From contig CM076192.1 in NCBI GenBank assembly GCA_038277395.1, forward strand, positions 131,885,570 to 131,949,569: a DNA stretch of 64,000 nucleotides, read 5' to 3'. Each line of letters begins with the position of its first letter. Position 1 is the first letter of the stretch. The notes beneath the pieces are model-generated. The model was not told where the DNA came from. It saw only the letters and a list, made by a program, of their open reading frames with translations, and made no database searches. This stretch comes from Dryocosmus kuriphilus (Eukaryota > Arthropoda > Insecta > Hymenoptera > Cynipidae). Below are positions 19,428-29,831 of this stretch, piece after piece. Position numbers and translations under genes: made by a program.

Positions 19428-19904
19428 ATGTTTGACTACGTAATTGATTTGAAAGGCTTTCGGGATGATTCAGATCGCTTCATTCCTAAAGAAGTAGTTG
19501 TGACTTCCCTTGATCGTTATTGTATTGCACATTGGATTATTTCTCGGCCCTTTTCATTTACTGATCTCACATCTCAAACTCAACAACAAAATAACTGGCT
19601 TAGCTGTCACCATCTTGGCATTGGATGGTTTGAAAGAGACGTTCTGACGAATTTCCTTCACGCCAATCTTCGTGACATTGCCCGAACCGCCAAGCTGATG
19701 TACACACGTGTATATGAGAAAGTCTTTTTGCTACAAAAAATAACTAGCAAGCAAATGATAAATTTGGATGTTCTAAAATGTCCATGGTTTAAGAAATTAC
19801 CATTCATAGACGAGTTTTGCTTCCATCGTGGTATAAAGAAGGAAACAATATTTACGTGTGCTCTTAATAATGCACTCAGACTAAAAAACTGGCTTGAGAA
19901 GTAA
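19428..19904 (+). CDS. Conserved Polinton-associated ORF of unknown function
   Basis: The open frame continues upstream to 19305 without an ATG, and the first ATG is at 19428; it gives 158 codons. It starts MFDYVIDLKGFRDDSDRF with PKEVVVTSLD, then HWIISRPFSF, QQNNWLSCHH, a middle helix and LDVLKCPWFKKLP, and ends CALNNALRLKNWLEK. I recall similar proteins in insect and arachnid genomes beside Polinton capsid or protease genes, always uncharacterised. The opening YVIDLKGF recalls the Asp-x-Lys/Glu start of DEDD-type nucleases, but I cannot show the rest of such a fold. It lies between the capsid gene and the protease, same strand. It is the only Polinton ORF here without an internal stop. Confidence 0.55.
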   Translation: MFDYVIDLKGFRDDSDRFIPKEVVVTSLDRYCIAHWIISRPFSFTDLTSQTQQQNNWLSCHHLGIGWFERDVLTNFLHANLRDIARTAKLMYTRVYEKVFLLQKITSKQMINLDVLKCPWFKKLPFIDEFCFHRGIKKETIFTCALNNALRLKNWLEK

Positions 19905-20073
19905 CAAGAAGATAATCTACTCTCATCAATCTACAATAAAATACAGGGGTATAGCACTTGTTCAGTTAGATCACCTATGCACAGATCATACCAGACAATT
20001 CTGGAAATTCGGATACGGATACGGTAGACTTACCTAAGAAACGAAGAACGCCCACCGTTATCATCTAAAAAGT

Positions 20074-20525
20074 ATGAACAGTCTTCAATTTCTACAAGTA
20101 ATTCGTCTTCCAAAAGCTCTAACAGTCGATGTATTCCCTGCAGTTCAGATTCCTAAACATTGGACGAGACCAACTGCGATTATCGCTAATTTTGATGAAC
20201 AATTTAAACCTGGAAGTCATTGGATCGCCCTATATGTTGCAGGTGATGGAAGTGGAACCTATTTTGACAGCTACGGCTTACCGCCTCTTATACCTAAACA
20301 TCTTCTTCATTTACGGAGAAATTCTACCCTCTACAGGTAAAACACAAAGAGATTTAAAAGTGCGACTTCGAATATTTGCGGGCAATATTGCATTATGTTT
20401 CTTCATTGTACGTGTAATGACTATTCTCTGTCCGATTTTACTACATTTTTTACGAATAATTCAGGAAAAATGATAGTATGGTTCGACAGTTTTACAAAAA
20501 GTTGTTAAAGAAATATAATCTTAAA
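20074..20525 (+). pseudogene. Polinton adenain-like cysteine protease
   Basis: The ORF begins MNSLQFLQVI and contains FPAVQIPKHWTRPTAIIANF, GSHWIALYV (catalytic His), TYFDSYGLPP (catalytic Asp) and, beyond an in-frame stop at 20338, ICGQYCIMFL (catalytic Cys). A one-base shift near 20470 then moves the frame to a tail with MVRQFYKKLLKKY. This is the His-Asp-Cys triad of the adenovirus-type (C5/Ulp1-like) maturation protease carried by Polintons, which cleaves capsid precursors. Length to the tail is about 150 residues, typical of the family. One stop and one frameshift show that it is decayed. Gene order after the capsid gene agrees with a single Polinton. Confidence 0.75.
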
Positions 20526-20851
20526 CAATATTTTTCGAGTATCGAAACATCGCATACGTGGTGGAAAATACTGTAAAGGTACAAACCTTCTATCATGTAC
20601 AGAAACGTCAAGGTCAGTGTTAACCACTCTTTCTCTATTCTAAAAATATGTAACTATTTTCCTCTACAAAATACTATTAATATATATTAAATAAAATAAA
20701 ATGGTCTTAAATTTCATTTGCATACCTCTCATATACCGAGACAATAAAATAGAATTTTAACTAACTACATAATACAAATTGAAAAATACTTAATCTGCTA
20801 ACATTTTTAATTTTTAAAGGACCCACAATAATAATATAATAAAACGATTTT
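20526..20851. other. No gene recognised
   Basis: AT-rich; the right end of the Polinton is not visible, and I see no terminal repeat to match the left side. Confidence 0.4.
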
Positions 20852-20983
20852 TACATTCTCATCAGAGAAGGTATTATATTTATGTAAAATTTGACTTTCG
20901 CGGATTTCATGAAATCTCCACGTTTTGAGACCCCCTGAGTCAGAAAAAACGGTTTTTACGACCGTGTGTGTCTGTCTGTTGTC

Positions 20984-21015
<32 letters not shown>

Positions 21016-21846
21016 CTGTGACCGCGATAACTTTCGAAGGACTAATCGGATTGGAATGCGCTTTGGTACACTTCTTTAAGGGGTAAAAAAAAAGGACGAG
21101 TTCGTTAACCAGCGGTTTTTGACCAACGGTTATGGTTTTATCCATCAAAAACGGTTTTCACAAAATCAAGAAATCCATTTTCCGGCTAAACTATGAGAGA
21201 TACAAAAAAAATGTAAGAAAGTAAAATTGTTCGTCTTAAAAAAATCTACAAATTTTGTACCGTTTTTCGACAAAATGAACGGTTTTTGATTTAATCAAGA
21301 AAACGCCATTAAAATTAAGAAACTCCGGTTTCCCGCCAAAATATTCAAGATACAAAAAATTGGTAACAAACAAAGTTGTTCAATTCAAAAATATCTACCA
21401 ATTCTGTTTGAACCATTTTTTCATAAAATGCACGGTTTTTGTTTTAATCTATAAAACGTTATTAAAAATAAAACATTTCAAATTTCTCGCCAAACTATGC
21501 AAGATATGCAAAAATAATAATAAACAAAGTTGTTCACCTTAAAAAGATCTACAAATTTGCTCTCCATCATTTTTTGATCAAACGCGTAGTTTTTGAGTTA
21601 TTCGTGAAATATGTTACGAAATATAAAGAAAACCACTTTTCAGCAAAACTATGCAAGCAGAATTGTTCACCTTGGAAAGAGCTACAAAATTTATTTATAA
21701 GACTCATCGTTTTACTTTTAAGAATCGAAAACCTGTATTGTGAAAATTTGGAAAATCACAAAAAAAAAAAACTTCACCAATCTACAATGTCCTTTAAAAC
21801 AATGTAATTATCGAGCGCGAAGCGCGAGTGTCATGATGAGAATGTA
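20852..21846. mobile_element. 1-kb TIR repeat, copy 1 (TACATTCTCATCA termini)
   Basis: The left end TACATTCTCATCA (20852-20864) is the inverse of the right end TGATGAGAATGTA (21834-21846). The inside is a run of about four degenerate ~150-bp units (AAACTATG-AAGATA..., then AAAGTTGTTCACCTT and TTTTTTGATAAAATGCACGG). Near the left is a (GTCGTT)n-like tract (20982-21017), and near the right GAGCGCGAAGCGCGAG. The flank CCTTAAGGGCGATAGAGCCTTAAG after the right TIR is shared with copy 2, first 20 bases matching, so the repeat may extend to about 21883. No transposase; non-autonomous. Confidence 0.75.
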
Positions 21847-21883
21847 TTCCTTAAGGGCGATAGAGCCTTAAGTAAAATAATTC

Positions 21884-22885
21884 CTTCTAGAATTTTTAAT
21901 TTAAAGGTTTATACGATCCATAAACACCGAGCGCGTAACCTTTTGATTCAAGCAAATATTTTTCCGAGTGTTCAAAATAAAGCTGAGATTCATCTAAAAA
22001 ACAATGCAATTCATTGCCATTCATTTAAAGAAATATTTCCTTCATAAAAATACATGAGTTGAATAAACACGTTAATCACAAAGGATTTGTTTTTAGCCGA
22101 TCATGATCGAAACCAATGAGTATTCGCTGGTCGTCTCTCGGTAATCTCACGTAAGTCTGTTAGTCGCAACGAAGTCTTTGGTCACCTGAGGAACAGAATT
22201 GTCAGTGCACATTCCCTCTTTCATGATTATCCTTTGTATGCTTTTCATTGTAATTTATCGCTGTAAAATAATTAATTACTATTATGTAAGTTATATATAA
22301 ATTAAGTAAATAACAATTTAAGAGCATACAAAGTATAATCATAATATAGTATATATACAGATAGCATAATATAGGAACCGTTGTTGCAAATAATTAATGT
22401 AATATCCCAAGAAACCAGAACGATAGATAGTAGTGAATAAGAGTATCTTTAAACAAAGATAAACTTTATGAATTCAGATATGATTAGAAAATAATTTCTA
22501 GATTTTTTTCTAAAACAGGATTAAAGTATGATATATTATAATATTAAATTTTAAACTGCAGAAATAGAATCTAGAAAGGAAGAAATAGAGATAGAAGGAA
22601 CACAATCGTCAAAAGTAAAGAGAAAACCCTTGTTTGACGTACATTTCTTTGCTTACATAGAAAGTTGTATGTAACGAATTACATAATAATATTTCCTATT
22701 CTCATGCCCTGTGCTGTCTTCAAACCTGATTTTTTATTCAAAACTAAATTTTATTCATTGTATATTTGAAATTTCGTACGGACAGTAACTTCTTCTGGGT
22801 TAATAGTGAAAAAATGAAATGTTAACTATATCCTTTTAATTTAAAACATATTTCCACGGTTAAAGGTATGCCGTCATAAAATCAG
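21884..22885. other. No gene recognised
   Basis: AT-rich stretch without motif or repeat that I can support. Confidence 0.4.
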
Positions 22886-22888
22886 AAT

Positions 22889-23110
22889 TAACCCTAGAAG
22901 TCTACACTGGGGTCCATTAGCGCCCAACATTTTTTTTTATTGCCCCTTTTAGGTGAAGATTGATATCGAACTCTTGACCCAATGTAAATTCCTTTTAGGT
23001 ATCTGGGAACGGGCCCAGATGGTTGCCGTCGTTAGTCAGTCTCCGAATACGGAACAAAAAAAAAAAACGCGAAAAGTGAGTGGGAGCCACTGGATCCCAG
23101 TGTGGACGTA
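22889..23110. mobile_element. Possible piggyBac-like MITE
   Basis: TTAA precedes CCCTAGAAGTCTACACTGGG at 22892 on, the form of a piggyBac terminus. Near 23080-23105 GGAGCCACTGGATCCCAGTG followed by TGGACG is an imperfect inverse of it, and a second inverse copy (GCCACTGGACTCCAGTGTGG) lies at 23807-23826. The right edge lacks a clean TTAA, so the bounds are uncertain. Confidence 0.35.
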
Positions 23111-23867
23111 GTGTAACATTTTCGTATAGTAAGTGAAATTTTCTTTTTAATAATTTTTGGTTTCTTTTAATGCAAAATTATGTGTAAAAAATAAATTTTA
23201 AATAAAATATTTTAAATATTATATTTAAAAAATAATACTGCATCAAAAATCCGTACTTCGCGTATTTCTTTCTGAAATGATTCTATAATTATATCACCGG
23301 TCGGGTCTCTGTACTGACTGCGTCTGCAGATGAATAACTTTAATAAATTCAAAAGTGAAAGAAAAGCATTGTAGAGCATTCCTTTTCACCGTTTTACTCT
23401 TCAACAACAGTCCATTTTGTATATCTAAAACATATAAAATAAAAAGCACGTTTCTGTATACTTTTGAATTTTCTCAATTTCCATTCCTCCGAATAATTTA
23501 ATTTTTTGAAAGGTATTGAGGCGGCATATTGTTTTCCTGATTTTCTAACATGTCAGCTTCAAAACCCTGGTAGAAAATTTTTTATAATGAAAACAAATAA
23601 AAATTAAAAATAAAACTCTACTTCAGTAATTTTATATTTTTTTCTTCCGATTTTTTGTGCAAAAAATTGTTTATAAACTATATAAGACTTTTGTTAAAAG
23701 ATACTTTTGTACCTAGGGTAGTCTAAACGTCCAAAGAAAAGACTATGATCATCACTGATGATAAAAATTTTTTTGTGGGGCGTAGGGTACATCTTAAAGT
23801 TGATGGGGGCCACTGGACTCCAGTGTGGACTGTTATTTTTATAATACGACTACTTCTGACAATATCC
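23111..23867. other. No gene recognised
   Basis: AT-rich stretch; contains the additional inverse TIR-like block at 23803-23835 noted with the preceding element. Confidence 0.4.
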
Positions 23868-24758
23868 AAAATACATTTATCCTTGCGACGTTTCGCAGTC
23901 CACTATGACTCCCTCATCAGGCATTAATAATAATCGATGTTAAAAGTTCATTTCCACGTTTTTAAAATTCTTAAAAATTGGTTTTGAATCAAATCGTTCC
24001 TTGAGATTATCTGGAATTTTTATATTTTGACAGTGTTTAATGTACATAAAAGGTTTTAAAAGCCAAAATTATGAAAAGACAAAATTTTTTTTCTATATGT
24101 AGTATTAAAATGTTAGGTTAGAGTTTGAAATTTATTGATTACTACATGTTACGGTTCCATTATTAAAAATTGTAATATATATGGATAGGTTGACATTTAG
24201 AAACATTAAATTTAGTATCTTACAAGATTGTTTTAGTTTTATATGACGAAAGACAAAACATATATGGAGCGGAAAATATAGTTCCGCTCCATTTTGGAAA
24301 GATGAGATTCTTGAGTTCTTTGGAGAATTTTTCCAAAATGGAACAGAACTATGTTTTCCGCTCTATATATATGTTTTTGTCCTTCGTCATACACAAAAAA
24401 GAGAAAATAATCTTTAAAGAAACAAAAATTAATGTTTTAAAGTGTCAGCCTATCTATACAAATTTAATTTTTAACAATGGAACCATAACATGTAAGTAAT
24501 CAATAAATTTCAAATTTTAACCTAACATTTTAATAATACGTACAAAAAATTGTTGTCTTTTTATAGTTTTGGCTTTTAAAACCTTTTATGTACATTAAAC
24601 ACTGCCAAAATATTAAAATTCCAGAAAATCTCAAGGTATAATTTGATTCAAAACCAATTTTTAAGAATTTTAAAGATATGAAAATGAACTTTTAATATCG
24701 ATTAATTATTATTAATGCCTTATTAGGGAATCATAGTGGACCCCGAAACTTCCCAAAA
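23868..24758. mobile_element. 890-bp palindrome, fold-back element
   Basis: The left arm (23868-24298) and right arm (24330-24758) are inverse copies along their whole ~430 bp, around a ~30-bp loop centred near 24312. Paired blocks include CCACTATGACTCCCTCATCAGG with its inverse at 24715-24742 (first 20 bases compared), GTTTAATGTACATAAAAGG with its inverse near 24580, and GAGCGGAAAATATAGTTCCG with its inverse near 24345. The outer edge carries GCGACGTTTCG and CTCATCAGGC about 18 bases apart; the same pair recurs at 44972-45012. No ORF of interest. Confidence 0.8.
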
Positions 24759-25733
24759 ATAAATTTATTGGATGTTAACTTGTGTAAAGAGAAGATACAT
24801 TTTACAACGTTTGTTTTTCCAACAATAAAAATAATAACTTTCAACATTTTTAAATTTAATTACATAAAAGTGAGTATTAACCCTCTAAAAAATAATTCGC
24901 CGCAAACGTATATAAAATCAGCAGAGCACAAAGTCGATATTCGTGTAATCTTTTTTGTGTGCTCGACAGATAGTTTTGATTGGAGGCTCGAGAAGCAAAC
25001 GGGCGATCATAGAATGAAGAAAATTTTTGTGATTGGTCCGGGACGAATGTCTATATGCAGCTGAGTTTAATAATTGAAATGTCTCAGCGTATGCGATTCC
25101 ATTCTTTTGATGTCAGTACGACGAAATATACTTCCCTTGACGCCGCATGCCAACTACTGTACGACCAATGTTATGGTTTGTGGCTGCCGGCACTGGTTGA
25201 TCTCCGGAAACAAATTAGTTATTGCTTTTCGCGCTCATCTCTGTATAGCGACTTTTCAATGCACAGAGGATAGGTACACTGTATATTAAATTCCTTTGAA
25301 CTGATAAGTCGAGGGAAAAAATGGCCGACAGGCAAACGGACAAAGAGTCGAAATATGCTGCTTGCGAGCTGCCTTGGGGCTCGGAGTGCCATTGTCAGTA
25401 GATGAGATTCCCATCGCCGATTGAGTCGCAGACTGACGTTGCTGCTGTGACGCTCGGAAACTTTGCAATTATGAAGCGTTTCCATTTCGCAGTCTGCGTC
25501 TCATACTCCACTCTTCTTCTATCAACTCACGAGACATGCATATGTACCACCCTCTTTAGTATTAATAAAGACAGCCGGACATCCCTACTCCCCATCAGTC
25601 TATCTCACAAAACATCACATATTTGCATATCATCATTAACAGTCCAATCGTCTTATGCAATTTATTGAGACCGAAAATTGACTTTTTTTAGGGATACATA
25701 ATTTTTTGTAATGAAAGGTCATTCATGATGAAT
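24759..25733. other. Less AT-rich stretch, no gene recognised
   Basis: Composition at 24950-25650 is more balanced than the surroundings. ORFs there (60-98 codons) match nothing I know and overlap on both strands. It could be unique host DNA. Confidence 0.35.
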
Positions 25734-27531
25734 CGTGACACCTCCTCCAAAGATTGGGCCGTTACGGCTTCACTTCTATACACTGCTGGAAGTAAAGAGA
25801 TAGAAATCCTATCTTTTTCTATCTCCTTCTATCTCTAAGATAGAAAGGGATAAAGATGGTTTATTTCTTTCTATCTCTTGTCTATCTACGCCTATATTTT
25901 TCTATCTCCGTGTCAATCACCGTTCTCTCCTATCTTTTTCAATCCCCACTTCTTTATCTTATTCTATCTCTCGTCTATTTCCGCCTATCTCTTTCTATCT
26001 CCATATCAATCCACATCCAAACCTATCTCCTTGAATCTCCTCTTTTCTACCTGTTTGTATCTCTTGTCTATATCCGCCTATCTCTGTCTATCTCCGTGCC
26101 AATCACCGTTCCCTCCTATCTCTTTCAATCTCCACTAATCTATATCTCTCTATCTCTCGCCTATTCCTGTCTATACCTTTCCATCTCCTTGTCAATCAGC
26201 GTACTCTTTTATTTCTTTCAATCCCCACATCTACATCTCTTTCTATCTCTTATCTATCTCCGCGTATCTCTTTCTATCTCTGTGTCAATAAACGTTCTCT
26301 TTTACCTCCTTCAATCCTCACTTCTCTATCCCTCTCTATCTCTCGCCTATTCCTGCCTATCTCTTTCTATCTCCTTGTCAATCACAACTCGCTCCTATCT
26401 CTTTTAATCCCCACTTCTTTATTCCTTCCTATCTTTCGCCTATTCTTGTCTATCCCTTTCTATCACCTTCTCAATCCAAATTCGGCTTATCTATTTGAGA
26501 CTATGGCTCTAGAAGAATATTATTAGAACAAGACATTAAATATTATAAGATATAGACATAAGATATAAAGATATTATATTATATTTAAGATATTGAATGA
26601 TGATATTATATTTAAGATATAATTTAGATATAAATTAATACTTTTTTAATATAAGAATATTAATCAGTAATTTACTTATTATTATTTACGATTTATATAT
26701 TATTTGATATTTTTTACTTAATTCACTATTTATTTACCTCTGACTGGAGTTTTTAGCTAGGCCAAAAGACTGCTCTTCAAGACTGGCTCTAGATTAGCTT
26801 GTCTAGATAGACTAGCGTTTGGGATAGAGATGAGATTCGGATAAATGATACGCATTTTTATAGCAGATTTTCCAATGTCCTGCGTTAGCTCAGTCGACTA
26901 AGTGTTCGGCAACAAACTCCGTACGTGCATGTTTAGAGTTCGTGTCTTTGTACGTGCGGATTTTTTTGGATTATATGCATTAGAGATAAGATTAGAATAT
27001 TATGTGTGAGCAAAGTAATGTATTTACAAAGTTATTAGGTATATTTAAAATATAAAAATTAATAAGTTTAAAACTCAGGATGTAGACAAAGTTATAAAAA
27101 GAGATTCAAATTTTTTGACAAAAGATAGACAAGGAGATAGAAAGAGATACAAATTTTATCGTGGAGATACTCAAGGATAGAAAGGGATAAAAATTTAAAG
27201 AAAGAAAGATAGGCTTAGGGATAGAAAAAGATACAAATTCCTAGCTAGGTATATAGATTTAGGGATAGACTAAGAGATAGATAGAGATAGATATTACCAG
27301 AAATAGGATAGACTGAGGGATAGGAAGAGATAGATATTACCAGACACAGAGACAGACTGAGGGATAGGAAGAGATAGATAATAGGAGATAGAAAGTGATA
27401 GCGTTTTGGGAATGCAAAATGGATACTTGGAAGAGTTAGAAAACTTCTATCTCTTTCTATCTCCAAATTTCTATCTCTTTCCATCTCTTTACTTGCAGCA
27501 GGATAGTGGAACTACGGAGGGAGGTGTCACG
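25734..27531. mobile_element. 1.8-kb TIR element packed with TATCTC / GAGATA repeats
   Basis: Ends: CGTGACACCTCC at 25734 and its inverse GGAGGTGTCACG ending 27531. A second matched block, CTGCTGGAAGTAAAGAGATA (25783-) against the inverse of TCTCTTTACTTGCAGCAG (27484-27501), lies 40-50 bases inside. The left interior (25800-26490) is dense with CTATCTCTTTCTATCTCC-like repeats and the right interior (27115-27480) with their complement, so the element could form a long hairpin. The centre holds AT-rich DNA and a tRNA-like stretch. The 183-codon ORF at 25856-26407 is simply the repeat read in frame. No transposase; no clear target duplication. Confidence 0.65.
26881..26960 (+). ncRNA. tRNA-like head, possible SINE
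   Basis: TTAGCTCAGTCGAC (26885-26898) fits the A box of a tRNA-type polymerase III promoter, and GAGTTCGTGTC (26936-26946) resembles a B box at suitable distance. GTACGTGC occurs twice (26921, 26950). I cannot draw a clean cloverleaf, so a tRNA-derived SINE head or a decayed tRNA is more likely than a working tRNA. Confidence 0.35.
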
Positions 27532-28585
27532 TAATATTACTACACAGAAAAAAGCTGGGCTTGTATTGAGTCGGATATTCAGGGTAACCACAGGTCAGGG
27601 ATAACCTGGAAATCATGGAAAAGTCCGGGATTTTAAAAAAACTTGTAGAAGTCAGGGAATATCTATAAAAAGAAACTATATAAACAAGAGTAAAGAATTA
27701 TATATTTTACAATTGTAAATTTTTACTAAAATTGTTTTAAGAAATTCTAGTTCTGGTCTTTAAAAATTATTGGTCCGGGGAAAGTCAGGGAATTTTGGAA
27801 ATGAAGTTTTGTGGACACCCTTAATATTGAACCAAAATTGATGATGATGATCAGCAAACTGTTAGAAAATTGTTAAAAATTCAAGCACTTTTAAATTAAA
27901 AATGTAACTTAAATTTCAGTTACTGGTAACTGAAAGTAACTTTCATGTGAAAATCTGTTAAACAAAAAAGGAACTCCACGATGAAATTTGGACAAACAAA
28001 CAAATTAGTAACTTTTATGCACTTGTAACTGAAAATTCAGTTATGAAAATCTTTTTTATGCTTTTTTTTATGTGTTAAACTGGTATTTTTAATTTACTTG
28101 TATAAACAAAATGTATAGTTTTTATCGTAGTGTAATCCACAAATAGTTGAAACTATAAATTCCACAGAATAATTCAAATAGAGTTCAAAAGCTCAACCTA
28201 AACTATAAGTTACTGCCCATGTATTTAATTTTAGGATCTTAACATGTTTTTTGGTTAAATAATTCACCTACAATGTAAATGAAAAACCTGATCAAAAGGA
28301 AATCCAAGGTCAATTAGACCATTTTTTAAAGTGAGATAATTGATTAATGTTAAAGCTAAAACGAGGATACGTCGAAATTATCGTGTTTGAATTTCAATGC
28401 ACAAAGTCGAAAAAACTTCCAATACATACACATAACCTGACTACTGATTAACTGGCTAATTTATTTAGTAAAAATGATTTAGAGAATAAATTAGTTTCTT
28501 CCGAAATTTCTGCTGCGATTTAAAGCAATTATAAAGTATAATTTTCAAGAAATTTGGTATAATTTTTATCTCTCATTTCTCTCTA
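27532..28585. other. No gene recognised
   Basis: AT-rich; no repeats or motifs I can support. Confidence 0.4.
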
Positions 28586-28711
28586 CTATGACTCTCTTTT
28601 ATTAAATGCTCGTCTTTTCTGCTTCATAGAGCCAACGATATTGTGCTTATCGTCTGTAAAATATCCGTAAGCACCCTCCTGATTTCTTCGACGCTCCAGT
28701 TCTCCAGCGTT
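28586..28711 (-). other. Possible terminal coding exon of an unidentified gene
   Basis: On the minus strand, after an AG at 28712-28713 preceded by a T-rich stretch, a frame reads NAGELERRRNQEGAYGYF, then TDDKHNIVGSM, and ends with a stop at 28586-28588. The mixed charged composition is unlike the AT-rich noise around it. I do not recognise the family and could not find the neighbouring exon upstream (higher coordinates). It could be a chance open stretch. If real, it would be the only non-mobile coding sequence in the window. Confidence 0.25.
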
Positions 28712-28715
28712 CTAT

Positions 28716-29831
28716 ATAAAAATTACAATACCATTTTATACTTTTTTACCCAAGACTACATAGATATTGCAAAAGTGTCATACAGGTCAAAAAATATTCT
28801 TATAGAGTACCGTGAATGATACTGTAATAAACGAAAGACAACGCGGATTCCTTTCGACAAATTTTCATATAGATACCTTGTTTAATTTCTTACTAGAAAT
28901 GTTGACATATTCAAAAACTAATGTTTATTTATAAATGAAGTTTTTTGGAGCTTCGGAGCTAAAAAAAGAGCTAAATTCTCGTTTTATTTTAATAAGTAGA
29001 CAATCGCTTTAAATCCACCGTGGTTTCTATACGGAAGTATTTACAAAAGTTGAGAGTCAAGATTTAACAAAGCCAAAGTCTGTTATATCGATGGTGCAGG
29101 CGATTGTAAAAGGTCTCTAATGGTGATCGTCAAACGGCGTAGGGTTGTTTGAATCTCCTTTACGTCATGTGGAAGCATGCATCCGCGCGAATGGAAACCA
29201 CTTCAGTCACTTTCTGTGATCAGCTTTCCATGTAATGGGGCATTGTCTGCGACACTTGCCTAATCGGCTGCTTTCGATTCATTTATCTAATCTTATCGTT
29301 TCCTAAATATTTAAAAGTGCTAGAGCAAAAAGAAGCCATTTAATAACAATCATCATGTGAGATAAATTAATTATAAGTAAAATTTCTTTACTGCTCAACA
29401 ATTCATCAATAGGCTCCAAAAATTGGTTTAAAAAAAAGTGGAATGAAAGTGCTAAAGATGCTTGAATATGAAGCGAATCTGATTTTCCTATACTTATGGG
29501 GTATTCTTGGGCCCTGAAAAATAACTTTATGAGGGTTCAAATTAAAAAATCATTATTTGTATTTATTTATGATTTGAATGTTTTGAGTCCCTTTCTATCG
29601 ATTTCTATTTCAAAATATCTATAGTGCCGTACATTTAGTTCTTCCTTAAGCAAGAACTTAGGTAAGCGTCACTGTCGCTCAGGTCTAATTTTTTATTGAC
29701 CGGTATAGGAATATAATCTAAGCTCCTGATTGTGGAATCGATCGATTTAAATTTAGGTGACGCGCACGAGCAAAATAGGCCTAAATTAATATTATCTGCA
29801 GAGTTTTGAAGTCTTTTTGAATTTCTATTTT
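28716..29831. other. No gene recognised
   Basis: A less AT-rich part lies at 29020-29290, without an ORF I can support. Confidence 0.4.

Noticed and set aside
25856..26407. 183-codon ORF rich in Leu, Ser, Tyr and Phe
   Set aside because: It is the TATCTC simple repeat in frame; a second overlapping frame is just as open.
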